Below are positions 54,082 through 62,594 of a DNA stretch of 64,000 bases, piece by piece. Source of the DNA: Paenibacillus sambharensis (GTDB lineage: Bacteria > Bacillota > Bacilli > Paenibacillales > Paenibacillaceae). The DNA lies in the NCBI RefSeq assembly GCF_003233845.1, contig NZ_QKRB01000041.1, forward strand, positions 62,001-126,000, read 5' to 3'. A program made the translations under genes and the position numbers. A model generated the notes under the pieces. The model had not been told where the DNA came from. It saw nothing but the letters and a program-made list of their open reading frames with translations, and ran no database searches. Position 1 is the stretch's first letter. Each line of letters begins with the position of its first letter.

Positions 54082-55302
54082 GTGAACACAACCTTAATCA
54101 TGATTGTCAGCTCCACCCTGTTCTGGACCCTGCTGGTGTTTTATTCAATCCTGACGGTAGCAGGGATCCTGTACCGCTCCAAACCGAATACTTACAAGCC
54201 GCTGGAGCAATATCCGAGCGTCAGTATTTTCATCCCTGCACATAACGAAGGGAAAGTGCTCGCCGAAACACTCGATGCGATGGTCAAGCTGGAATATCCC
54301 GGGGAGCTTATCATTTATCTGCTTAATGACAATTCCAAGGATGAGACCGGAGAGATCGCGGATTTCTATGCCAGCACCTTCCCCCGGATCAAGCACATTC
54401 ATGTGCCGCCCGGCAAGCCGAGCGGTAAATCACGTGTACTGAATTACGGGCTTTCCATATCTGATTCTGACTATATCTGCGTCTACGATGCCGACAATCA
54501 GCCGGAGCCGCAAGCACTGAAGCTGCTTGTTGAACGGGCAGAACAGGTTCCGGGAGCAGTAGGCGCCGTCGGATATGTCTGGACGGTTAACGAAACGAAG
54601 AACTGGCTTACCCGTATGATTGCGATGGAATTCAAGGTTTTCCAGCTCCTGATGCAGAGCGGCCGCTGGCTGATGTTCAAGACTGGCTCGCTAACGGGGA
54701 CGAATATGCTGGTATCGAGGGAAACGATGATCAAGAACGGCGGATGGGATCCCTACGCACTCGCAGAAGATGCCGATCTGACCATGACCATTACCGCAGC
54801 AGGCGGCCTGCTCCCGATCGTACCTGAATCCAGGACCTGGGAACAGGAACCGGAGACGTTCCGCGTGTGGCTCAAGCAGCGTACGCGCTGGATGGAGGGC
54901 AACCTGTATATTATCTTCAAGAGTCTGCGCAAGCCGAGCTGGTTCAAGGGACGCACAGCCGCCCACTCCTTCCATCAGCTTCTTGTGTATGTAGGATTTG
55001 TTCTGCTGCTCATCATCTCTGATATCTGGTTCATCCTAGGGCTCCTGGGCAAAGCGGGAACGGACATTACCACACCGCTGCTTATTCTCTGGTTCCAGTC
55101 TTACCTGGTTTACCTCATGCAGTTGTTCAGCGCGCTGACAGTCGACCGGTCATTGACACCGATGAATATGTTTATAGCTGTCATTATGTACTTCACTTAT
55201 GCCCAGCTGTTCATGGTTCTGCTCGTCCGGGCTCTCTACTTCCAGGTCAAGAAAGCATGGAAGAAAGAGGATGTCGTATGGGACAAGACCGTACGATTCT
55301 AG
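54082..55302 (+). CDS. Family 2 glycosyltransferase, exopolysaccharide synthase (YdaM/PssC-like)
   Basis: 406-aa membrane glycosyltransferase of the cellulose/poly-N-acetylglucosamine synthase type. N-terminal membrane helix (5-27), then the GT2 domain with YDADNQPEP (DxD), TGTNMLVSRE, LAEDADLTM and QRTRW (acceptor/processivity motif), and three to four C-terminal membrane helices. Start GTG at 54082 with GAGGAGG upstream, 30 bases after the YdaK-like stop, so they are cotranscribed. It would extrude a beta-linked polysaccharide; the monomer is not readable. Terminated by a hairpin shared with the convergent GH8 gene. Confidence 0.9.
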   Translation: MNTTLIMIVSSTLFWTLLVFYSILTVAGILYRSKPNTYKPLEQYPSVSIFIPAHNEGKVLAETLDAMVKLEYPGELIIYLLNDNSKDETGEIADFYASTFPRIKHIHVPPGKPSGKSRVLNYGLSISDSDYICVYDADNQPEPQALKLLVERAEQVPGAVGAVGYVWTVNETKNWLTRMIAMEFKVFQLLMQSGRWLMFKTGSLTGTNMLVSRETMIKNGGWDPYALAEDADLTMTITAAGGLLPIVPESRTWEQEPETFRVWLKQRTRWMEGNLYIIFKSLRKPSWFKGRTAAHSFHQLLVYVGFVLLLIISDIWFILGLLGKAGTDITTPLLILWFQSYLVYLMQLFSALTVDRSLTPMNMFIAVIMYFTYAQLFMVLLVRALYFQVKKAWKKEDVVWDKTVRF

Positions 55303-55350
55303 AATTCATACATTAGCAATTACAAATCCTAAATTCTGCACATCACATTA

Positions 55351-55388
55351 AAGGCATGCCCTGTGTCGCATAGACACCGGCATGCCTT
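55351..55388. terminator. Bidirectional terminator between GT2 and GH8-like genes
   Basis: AAGGCATGCC/GGCATGCCTT with inner GTGTC/GACAC pairing. Minus-strand tail TTTAATG; convergent stops at 55302 and 55395. Confidence 0.75.
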
Positions 55389-55394
55389 CTCTCG

Positions 55395-56504
55395 TTAGAT
55401 GAGCTTAAGATTGATTAATGCCTGCTCCGCCAACAGGGCGTATAGATTGTCGAAGGAATAAGAATCGCCGCCGCTGACATAGCCGCCATACATTGGATCC
55501 TGCGGGTCATTCACCCGCCAGACGGTCATCCGGTTATACAAATCTAACGCGAAGCTGCGGTCACCAGATTCCAGTGCATACAGGATCGACAGTCCATATA
55601 ACGCCGGGCATTCGAAGGTAACACTTGGAGCTGCGGTTGTACGATCATAGCCTGCGACAAGATACTTGTAGGCATAGAAGTCCTTCTTGATCAGCTTGTA
55701 TAGAGCCGGCGAGGTCTGGCCGTTCTGAGCACGGTGCAGGGCGATATACACCTGGTCAATCATGTTAATGGTTGAGTCGTAAGTGAACTGCTTCGTTGCG
55801 ATGTTATAATTTTTCGGGAAAAACGTCCCGTCTGTCGGCATTGTCTTCAGCAGATTAAGATTCTGGTTCATGACCGACTTGTCGATCTGGCGGTTGCTGT
55901 ACATCCGTTTAAGTGCTGAAGGCACAATGTAAGAGAGCGTGACCGATTCAGATACATAGCCGGACATTTCATCATAATAATCGGCAAACAGCCCGCTGCG
56001 TCCGTTATTCGTCCTGCTGAATGTGCTCAGCTTATCGGCCATCTGCTTATACTCCGGTTTTCCCCACTTCTGGTTCGCACTGTACAGCGCGTCTATTATC
56101 TTATGGTCATCAATCAGCGCATTCGTTGTCACTCCGCTTGTCCCGTCGGCAGACAGCTTCCAGTAGACAAGCCCCGATGCGGACAAGTAATTGCGCAGCA
56201 ATTGGTCATAACCACTCTTAAACAAAGCAGCATCGTTCTTAAGTACAGCATAGTTCATCCATAGGCCAAGCGACTCGGACAGCGACTCTCTTCCGCCAGC
56301 CATATTGGGGTCAGCCGACGATTGAGCGGAGCTCAGGCGTGTGGCAATCGTTCCATTGGGATTGTACAGATGGGTTTGAATGAAGGCTTCTGTTGGGGAA
56401 AGAGTAACGGCTGATGCATGCGCGGCAGGTGCCGCGGCACTTACCGTCAGCAATACGGCGAGACCAGCCATGATACGGCGTCCAGAAGACAGCATATTGA
56501 ACAT
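55395..56504 (-). CDS. GH8-like secreted glycoside hydrolase (YdaJ/PssZ-like)
   Basis: 369-aa secreted protein with a Sec signal peptide (about 1-31, ending AHASA). The alpha/alpha-barrel resembles family GH8. Its general acid site is the Glu in LSESLGLWMNYAV, equivalent to SEGQGYGM in GH8; the TTNALIDDHKII block follows. In Listeria, PssZ-type GH8 proteins cleave the exopolysaccharide made by the same cluster. ATG at 56504 follows GAGGAG by eight bases. A c-di-GMP-I riboswitch lies directly upstream. Its paralogue precedes it on the same strand. Substrate is the cluster's own polymer (inference). Confidence 0.85.
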   Translation of the reverse strand: MFNMLSSGRRIMAGLAVLLTVSAAAPAAHASAVTLSPTEAFIQTHLYNPNGTIATRLSSAQSSADPNMAGGRESLSESLGLWMNYAVLKNDAALFKSGYDQLLRNYLSASGLVYWKLSADGTSGVTTNALIDDHKIIDALYSANQKWGKPEYKQMADKLSTFSRTNNGRSGLFADYYDEMSGYVSESVTLSYIVPSALKRMYSNRQIDKSVMNQNLNLLKTMPTDGTFFPKNYNIATKQFTYDSTINMIDQVYIALHRAQNGQTSPALYKLIKKDFYAYKYLVAGYDRTTAAPSVTFECPALYGLSILYALESGDRSFALDLYNRMTVWRVNDPQDPMYGGYVSGGDSYSFDNLYALLAEQALINLKLI

Positions 56505-56533
56505 GTGGACCACTCCTCACGATTTATACAAAA

Positions 56534-56612
56534 CCGGCAGCCCGGCTGTCTTAGCTTGCGCCTTAGACCCGTTGCTTTGCGTCATTGCCTTTCGGCAATT
56601 TTGCCTTTACAG
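56534..56612 (-). promoter_or_regulatory. Cyclic-di-GMP-I (GEMM) riboswitch upstream of the GH8-like gene
   Basis: On the minus strand the aptamer landmarks occur in order: GGCAAA (56601-56606), an ATTGCC/GGCAAT stem closed by a GAAA tetraloop, GACGCAAAGC (56574-56583), the AACGGGTCTAAG stretch of the second helix, its return AGACAGCC, and GCCGGGCTGCCGG, the 3' closing element. These match the c-di-GMP-I consensus, including the tetraloop and receptor. The aptamer ends about 16 bases before the RBS of the GH8 gene, leaving little room for a terminator, so translational control is more likely (inference). Confidence 0.85.
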
Positions 56613-56680
56613 AAAGAGTTATTGGTTTATACTGCCTATCTTACAACACCATTCGACAATCGCGGAATAGACAATTAGAC

Positions 56681-57751
56681 CTAATTAAGTTCAGATTCAG
56701 CCAATAACGGAAACAGATTATCGAAGATATGGGTATTGCTATCAAAGACATACCCTCCTTCAAACCGCTCATCCAATCCGCGCATCCCCCTGAGCCGCTC
56801 CCATATCTTCCCGGCAAATTCACGGTCACCCGTCTGCAGCGCGAGCAGAACAGCCAGCCCGTAAGCGGAGGGTGACTCGTAAGAGACGTCGGGCTCCAGA
56901 CTTTGCGCATCATAACGGCCGTAAAACAGGGACCGTTCCTGGAATTCGGAACGCAGGAAATCCATTAGCGCCAGCGGTTCCCTCCCAGCCTCATCAGCAT
57001 GAATCGCAATGATTAGCTGGTCCAGAATATTCACAGAGGAATCATAGGAGTAAGCTTGCGTTATGACGTCGTATGATTTGGGGACAAACGGTCCCTCAGA
57101 CGGCATACTGATAAGCAGACTCACATACTGATCGTACTCGTGCTGATTAATCAGCCGCTGCTCAAGCATCGCCTTCAGGGCAGCAGTGTCCACATACACC
57201 AGACTCAAGGTAGTAGAGGTCTCGCCAAGCTTAAAGTCATGAAAATCCGTCAGATAGCCGTTCACTTGCCCTTCTTTCATTAAATGACGGGCAATTCTGC
57301 CGGCTGTGTCCAGATAGTCCTGCGTGCCCCACAGCTGATAAGCCTGCAGAAGAGCTCCTATAATTCTAAAATCATCGCCAAGCGCATTCGTCGTAACAAG
57401 GGCTTGTCCATTCGGCTGAAGCTTCCATTTAATATAAGGGTCAGGCCCCATGAAGATTTCGGTCAGCATCTTATGGCTGCTGCGGAATAGCTCTCTATTC
57501 TCTTCTCTAACCGCATACAGCATCCATAGCCCGAGCGATTCAGAGAGCGCTTCCCTTCCGGCCGCAAGATCAGGATGAACACTCTCCGCCTCCTGAAGAT
57601 AGGTTGCCAGAGTCCCGTTCGCATTGCTCATCGAGGTGCGTATGAAGGTTTCTGTCGGGGACACCTGATCCTCCTTACTATACAGATAAGCACCCAATCC
57701 GAGCATGGCGCAAATCACTGCCACAGCTGTTACAACCTGCCTGTTCTTCAA
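56681..57751 (-). CDS. GH8-like glycoside hydrolase, paralogue with N-terminal anchor
   Basis: 356-aa paralogue of the previous GH8-like protein. A single hydrophobic segment (about 7-24, VTAVAVICAMLGLGAYLYS) without a clear cleavage site suggests a membrane anchor. Shared landmarks are SPTETFIRTSMSNANGTLAT, REALSESLGLWMLYAV and TTNALGDDFRII, so the putative general acid Glu is kept. Start TTG at 57751, with GGAGGTG six bases upstream. It is 167 bases from the next gene and has no riboswitch of its own. One copy is secreted and one anchored, which suggests two sites of action on the polymer. Confidence 0.83.
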   Translation of the reverse strand: MKNRQVVTAVAVICAMLGLGAYLYSKEDQVSPTETFIRTSMSNANGTLATYLQEAESVHPDLAAGREALSESLGLWMLYAVREENRELFRSSHKMLTEIFMGPDPYIKWKLQPNGQALVTTNALGDDFRIIGALLQAYQLWGTQDYLDTAGRIARHLMKEGQVNGYLTDFHDFKLGETSTTLSLVYVDTAALKAMLEQRLINQHEYDQYVSLLISMPSEGPFVPKSYDVITQAYSYDSSVNILDQLIIAIHADEAGREPLALMDFLRSEFQERSLFYGRYDAQSLEPDVSYESPSAYGLAVLLALQTGDREFAGKIWERLRGMRGLDERFEGGYVFDSNTHIFDNLFPLLAESELN

Positions 57752-57938
57752 CCCGGCACCTCCCGTGTCTCACACCAATAGTCTTACTTCATTATAAGCA
57801 ACACTGGACTAAAGGTCGATGTTCTACGCCGCTAGACCCAAAAATTAATTTGACGTTAGGCAATGGAATGGATAATATTTATAGGAATGAGAAAGTAATC
57901 CTCCATTTCTTTGATTAATGACATAGGAGACATTTCTG

Positions 57939-59627
57939 ATGAGAAAATCTATAGTTGTATGCATGTTAATTGCCATGCTGGCTTCGTTAGCCCCACAACC
58001 ACACGGGAAGACCGCAGCTGCCAGTTCGGGGTCGGCGCCAAAACAGGAAACAAGAGCGCTCATCGTATACAGTCTGGCTCAGAAGGAGGATATCCATCAG
58101 GTACGGATTCTTGACATGCTGGCAGGGCATTTCTCCAGGAACAGCACGGTCATTTCCGATGAAGAAATCGCCAGCGTGTCCGGTGAAGCATACACCCATC
58201 TATTCTACTACGGCCTGCAGCAGAAGGAGCTGCCGGGTGAACTCATAAGATTCGTCGAAGAATTCAAAGGCCCCGCCATGCTGATCAATGAGAATGTCAG
58301 GCAGTTTCCCGGAAGATACGGCTTCGTTACCCGCAATAATTCCGTTCTTACGAGTGCAGTCACAACAACCTCTTCTGGTGAACTAACAGTCCTTCCGGAA
58401 GAGCGGCTGGCGACTGAAGTTCAAGTGGGCCCAGATGCCGAAATACTGATGTCAGGCACGACGGCCCAGGGCGAAGTGCCGCTGCTGGCCCGCAAGGGCA
58501 GTTCCTATTATCTGGCCTCAGCATCGTTATTTAATCCCATGGGTTATCTGCTTGGGGAGACCTTGTTTTCCTTCTTCGGTCAGGAAGGCAGTCGTCAGCC
58601 AACCCTTTACCTCCGTCTGGAAGACATTCACCCGAAATCAGAGCACAAGAAAGTCATGGAAATTGCAAAGTACCTGAAGAGCAAGAACATTCCGTATATG
58701 CTGTCGGTCATCCCCGTCTATACGAATCCCGAAACGCAGAAGGAAATTCATCTCGAGGATTCACCGAAGCTTGTCAAAGCCCTTCGCTATGCTCAGGATA
58801 ATGGGGGCAGTATCGTACTGCACGGCTACCGCCATCAATACAGGAGTTCCGAGACAGGCGAGGGCTTCGAATATTGGGATGCGGAATATGATCACCCCAT
58901 AACTCAGCCAGCCAGTGAGCAATCATATAGCCGGGATCATTTTGATACCGAGGAAGCTTATGAGGCTTACCTCAAAGAGGGACAAGCCTTTGAAGAACGT
59001 TATGTCAAGGAGACGCTGGAGAAGGGTGTACAGGAGCTGATCGACCTTAAGCTCTACCCGCTTGCTTTTGAAGCGCCTCACTATGCCATGTCTTCAACCG
59101 GTTATGCGACTGTCGCCAGCCACTTTTCCACCTATGTCGGCCAGCTGCAGTTATCTGATTTGACCTGGACAAGCAATTACGCACCACTCTATGAGAGCTA
59201 TCCCAGCTATCTGAAGGGCATGAGGCTGCTCCCCGAGACGATTGGATACGTAGAGAATGGAGATCAGAACGGTGTGGCCGCCATGATGAAGAAAGCCTCT
59301 ATTTATGAGCACTATACAGATTCCTATATTGCAGGCTTCTATCATCCTTATCTGGGCTTCGATCTGCTGGAGTCACTGATTGGCGAAATGCAGATGATCA
59401 AGAATGCCAAGTGGCTCGATCTGAAGAACATGGATAATGAAGTCAGCGTTTCGAATATTTCCATCCGCTCGTCCGGTGGTTTGATTCAGGTTGAGGTTGA
59501 CGGCCAGCTGATTGCGGAAGACGAAGACACCAATTATGTGCAGCAGGGCTTTCCCTACGCAGCCATTCTGGTTGCTGTCCTAATTACCGTATTTATCATC
59601 CGGCGACGCCGGGCAGCGCAGGCTTGA
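57939..59627 (+). CDS. DUF2334 polysaccharide deacetylase-like protein (YdaL-like)
   Basis: 562-aa protein with an N-terminal signal peptide (about 1-27), an extracytoplasmic region, and a C-terminal membrane helix (about 538-553) followed by RRRR, so it is anchored outside the cell. The DUF2334 core (about 220-470) has LYLRLEDIHPKSE, IVLHGYRHQYRS (metal His) and PLAFEAPHYAMS, which are the metal and active-site signatures of the polysaccharide deacetylase-like fold. B. subtilis YdaL is the model. RBS AGGAGA, ATG start. Divergent from the GH8-like paralogue. No YdaN/BcsB-like partner is present. It probably modifies the exopolysaccharide, perhaps by deacetylation (inference). Confidence 0.87.
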   Translation: MRKSIVVCMLIAMLASLAPQPHGKTAAASSGSAPKQETRALIVYSLAQKEDIHQVRILDMLAGHFSRNSTVISDEEIASVSGEAYTHLFYYGLQQKELPGELIRFVEEFKGPAMLINENVRQFPGRYGFVTRNNSVLTSAVTTTSSGELTVLPEERLATEVQVGPDAEILMSGTTAQGEVPLLARKGSSYYLASASLFNPMGYLLGETLFSFFGQEGSRQPTLYLRLEDIHPKSEHKKVMEIAKYLKSKNIPYMLSVIPVYTNPETQKEIHLEDSPKLVKALRYAQDNGGSIVLHGYRHQYRSSETGEGFEYWDAEYDHPITQPASEQSYSRDHFDTEEAYEAYLKEGQAFEERYVKETLEKGVQELIDLKLYPLAFEAPHYAMSSTGYATVASHFSTYVGQLQLSDLTWTSNYAPLYESYPSYLKGMRLLPETIGYVENGDQNGVAAMMKKASIYEHYTDSYIAGFYHPYLGFDLLESLIGEMQMIKNAKWLDLKNMDNEVSVSNISIRSSGGLIQVEVDGQLIAEDEDTNYVQQGFPYAAILVAVLITVFIIRRRRAAQA

Positions 59628-59636
59628 CTCATAAGG

Positions 59637-59680
59637 CAAGCGGGAGACTCAGCTTGAGTCCCCCGCTTGTTCTTGTTCAC
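59637..59680 (+). terminator. Terminator after DUF2334 gene
   Basis: Stem CAAGCGGG-AGACTCA/TGAGTC-CCCCGCTTG with short loop, followed by TTCTTGTTC. The convergent methyltransferase stop lies at its edge. Confidence 0.85.
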
Positions 59681-60456
59681 TATTGAATCTGACTAGCCTT
59701 CCTTAACAGCTTCCTTGCCACAATCATGAACCGGTGCTCCATGCTTTCCACATATCCTCGGCGTTCAAGCTTCTCCTGCAGAGAAGTTAGTCTGTCATAG
59801 CATCTTTCGACCGAGAAGCCGGGAAATTCCCACTCGATAATCTTGGCATAATAGACAAGAGCACCGATATCGCGGAACCGGATGACCGGAAACGCCTCCG
59901 CGCTCTGCACGATAGTAAAGCCTGCTTCGATTAACTTCTCGCTGGCACGCTCCAGCTTCCACTCCTCGTCTGCCTTCGCGGCTTCGTCGCCCAGCAGGCA
60001 AGAAGACAGCTCACGATTATTCCAGCCCCCCACCTGCTGGGTGATGAACATACCGCCGGGCTTTAATACCCGCTGTACTTCCTGCGGCGAGTAAGCTTCA
60101 TGCCGATTGATTACTAGATCAAAAAAATTTGAATCGTAAGGCAGCTCTTCATCATTCTCAATGAAGCTGACAGCTATTCCATAAGCCGGAAGCTTGTGCC
60201 TGCAAAGCTCGTAGTTTGGAGGATATGCTTCTGTCGCAAAGGTTCGTTCCCTAGGTGGGCTCAGGGACACCAGAAACTCGCCTCCGCCTGTTCCCATGTC
60301 CAGCATGGTCTTATCGCCTGTCATGGAGGCCAATACTAGTTCTCTGTAATCCCAGGGAAGCGGATCTTCATCGACTCTTCCTTCAAAGAAATCGAAATTC
60401 CAGCCTTCAAATGTCCGCTGTTCTTCTAACAACCACTGCTTCATAAATTCTGTCAT
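59680..60456 (-). CDS. Class I SAM-dependent methyltransferase
   Basis: 258-aa cytosolic methyltransferase. Motif I LDMGTGGGEFLVSL (about 52-65) binds SAM, FFDLVINRHEAYS is motif IV, and VLKPGGMFITQQVGGW is motif V/VI. The fold is the common Methyltransf_11 type; tRNA or small-molecule substrates are both possible. RBS GAGGGG, ATG start. Monocistronic, with a structured 60494-60580 region upstream. Confidence 0.87.
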   Translation of the reverse strand: MTEFMKQWLLEEQRTFEGWNFDFFEGRVDEDPLPWDYRELVLASMTGDKTMLDMGTGGGEFLVSLSPPRERTFATEAYPPNYELCRHKLPAYGIAVSFIENDEELPYDSNFFDLVINRHEAYSPQEVQRVLKPGGMFITQQVGGWNNRELSSCLLGDEAAKADEEWKLERASEKLIEAGFTIVQSAEAFPVIRFRDIGALVYYAKIIEWEFPGFSVERCYDRLTSLQEKLERRGYVESMEHRFMIVARKLLRKASQIQ

Positions 60457-60493
60457 CTGTTCGTGCCCCTCTCACTAGTGAATCACGTGAGAA

Positions 60494-60580
60494 CCGGTGC
60501 AGCCGAACCTATCATCCGATAACAAGCCAGTCTATAGCCCGGTACAATCTGTTATCAGATTGCGCTCAACTGCACCGGGC
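60494..60580. repeat. Nested inverted repeats of unknown role between glpD and methyltransferase
   Basis: CCGGTGCAG (60494-60502) is repeated inverted as CTGCACCGG (60570-60578). GCCCGGT (60537-60543) pairs with ACCGGGC (60574-60580), and a perfect AATCTG/CAGATT hairpin lies inside. The pairings are mutually exclusive, as in a switching leader. No U-tract follows. It could be the glpD terminator or a leader of the methyltransferase gene. Confidence 0.5.
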
Positions 60581-60710
60581 AGTTACCTCGCGGCATCACC
60601 ATTGCTGCCAACCTCCACCTATCTACTTTCTCACATTATCTTATAGCAGCGGCTGTCTGATTGTACAGCATATAGTCTGTGTCAGCAGACTGGCTTACAG
60701 GCTTACAGGC

Positions 60711-62399
60711 TCACAGCATACCTGCTGCTGCCTCCGCTGCTTCTGACGGCACGACCGCGTCATGCAGCTGCCGTTCCAGATCACCGCGGTATGCCGCTGC
60801 ACGCTGCTCGCTCCAGCCCAAGCGGTCAGCCATGACGGATAGAACAGGCAGCATCCACCTTGTGACATAATCGATATCAAAGAAAAGTGTACCTGTACGC
60901 CGCATGAAAAAATCGACCGGTGTTACGGCCATTTCCTTCTCGATTGCGTACATGAGCTCAGCGTAGACATTAACTGGCAGATTGTATGCAGCTGCAGCTG
61001 GCGCAAAGTCATCCATTCGCCCAAAGATCCAGTCTACATTGCTTCCGTATCTTCTGACCAGACGTTCCGCAGTCTCCTTGCCCAGACCTTTCGAAGTCCC
61101 TGCAGACGTCATGGTTCTTACAAATGTCTCGAAATCTCCCCACTTCGTAAAGTCCCCGCCGCTTATCGGCAGTGAAGCCGTCACACATGGTCCAAAGGTG
61201 CCTCCACCCTCAGCTGCGAGCTGTGCCGCGAGCCGGTCGGTAACCGTCTCGGCCATCTTCCGGTACCCGGTCAGCTTGCCCCCGGCTATGGTCAGCAGAC
61301 CAGAGGGCGAAAGGAAGATTTCATCCTTGCGGGAAACCTCAGATGGCGACTTGCCTTCTTCGTAGATGAGCGGACGAAGTCCCGCCCAGCTTGATTCCAC
61401 ATCAGATTCCGTAACCCGTACATCCGGGAACATATACCGGATTGACTGCAAAATATAATCACGGTCAGCAGCTGTCATCGTGGGATGAGCAATATCGCCG
61501 CTGTAGTCGGTATCCGTTGTACCGACATAGGTTTTGCCGTCCCGGGGGATGGCGAAGACCATCCGCTTGTCGGGGGTATCGAAATAGACCGCTTGGCGAA
61601 GCGGAAAACGCGTCTGGTCGAATACGAGATGAACCCCCTTCGTCAAGCGGAGTGTCTTGCCCTTCTTCGACTGGTCAAGCTCACGGATGGAGTCGACCCA
61701 GGGGCCGGCGGCATTAACGATTTTCCGGGCGCGGATCGTTATCGTACCTCCCTCAATCATGTCACGCGCCTGCAATCCGCACAGCTTGCCTTCCTCATAC
61801 AGCAGCTTCCCCGCTCTGAGGTAATTGGCCGCATCGGCTCCCCGCTCCACAGCACGCTTCAGAACTTCAATCGTCAGGCGGGCATCGTCCGTCCGGTACT
61901 CAACGTAATCTCCGCCTCCAAGAAGTCCTTCCTGCTTGAGCAGCGGCTCACGGACTAGTGTCTCCTCACGGCTTAGCATTACTCGGCGTTCCGACCTCTT
62001 CACGCCTGCCAGGCGATCATAAACAAGGAGTCCAAGCGAGGTTGTAAACGAGCCAAATGTCCCCCCCTTGTGAAAAGGCAGCAGCATCCGCTCAGGTGTT
62101 GTCACATGCTGGCCGTTCCGGTAGACAACCTCACGCTCCTTCCCCACCTCCGCAACCATCTTGACCTCCAGCTGCTTCAGATAACGCAGTCCGCCGTGAA
62201 CCAGCTTGGTTGAGCGGCTTGACGTGCCTGCCGCAAAGTCCTGCATATCAATCAGCGCCGTCTTCATGCCTCTTGTCACAGCATCAAGTGCGATACCGGC
62301 GCCTGTTATCCCGCCTCCAATAATCAGTACATCGTATTGCTCATTCGATAACTGCTTTATTACATTCATCCTTTCGACGCTTGAGAAATTCCCGTTCAT
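60711..62399 (-). CDS. glpD: Aerobic glycerol-3-phosphate dehydrogenase
   Basis: 562-aa FAD enzyme oxidising glycerol 3-phosphate to dihydroxyacetone phosphate, feeding the quinone pool. N-terminal FAD motif YDVLIIGGGITGAGIALDAV; LVHGGLRYLKQ and AGPWVDSI are GlpD signatures, and IAGGKLTGYRKMAE lies in the cap. ATG at 62399 with AGGGGGG eight bases upstream; the open frame extends to 62462 but overlaps the leader terminator. Downstream of glpK, with a GlpP-type leader between them. Membrane-associated. Confidence 0.96.
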   Translation of the reverse strand: MNGNFSSVERMNVIKQLSNEQYDVLIIGGGITGAGIALDAVTRGMKTALIDMQDFAAGTSSRSTKLVHGGLRYLKQLEVKMVAEVGKEREVVYRNGQHVTTPERMLLPFHKGGTFGSFTTSLGLLVYDRLAGVKRSERRVMLSREETLVREPLLKQEGLLGGGDYVEYRTDDARLTIEVLKRAVERGADAANYLRAGKLLYEEGKLCGLQARDMIEGGTITIRARKIVNAAGPWVDSIRELDQSKKGKTLRLTKGVHLVFDQTRFPLRQAVYFDTPDKRMVFAIPRDGKTYVGTTDTDYSGDIAHPTMTAADRDYILQSIRYMFPDVRVTESDVESSWAGLRPLIYEEGKSPSEVSRKDEIFLSPSGLLTIAGGKLTGYRKMAETVTDRLAAQLAAEGGGTFGPCVTASLPISGGDFTKWGDFETFVRTMTSAGTSKGLGKETAERLVRRYGSNVDWIFGRMDDFAPAAAAYNLPVNVYAELMYAIEKEMAVTPVDFFMRRTGTLFFDIDYVTRWMLPVLSVMADRLGWSEQRAAAYRGDLERQLHDAVVPSEAAEAAAGML

Positions 62400-62442
62400 G
62401 CCAGACCCCCCTATGTTATGAACCAATGCTTCCTTCTTTCGG

Positions 62443-62515
62443 AAAACAACAAAAGAGACCACGAACTCCCTGCCCGCGTTAACACGCAGGACAAGGCTTC
62501 GTGGTCTCTCCTAAT
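62443..62515 (-). promoter_or_regulatory. glpD leader: antiterminator-type hairpin (GlpP-like)
   Basis: Minus-strand AGAGACCACGAA (62498-62509) pairs perfectly with TTCGTGGTCTCT (62454-62465), closing an inner CCTGC/GCAGG stem, followed by TTTGTTGTTTT. This terminator lies between glpK and glpD. Bacillus glpD leaders have such a terminator, bypassed by the GlpP protein when glycerol 3-phosphate is present. Here the hairpin sits 55-110 bases before the glpD start. Confidence 0.8.
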
Positions 62516-62594
62516 CTCCGACCGGTTTATTAACTTGTTGTGATTATTATAACACAAGGGGATTACGGTGCCAACCAGGCCAGTTACCTAGTAG

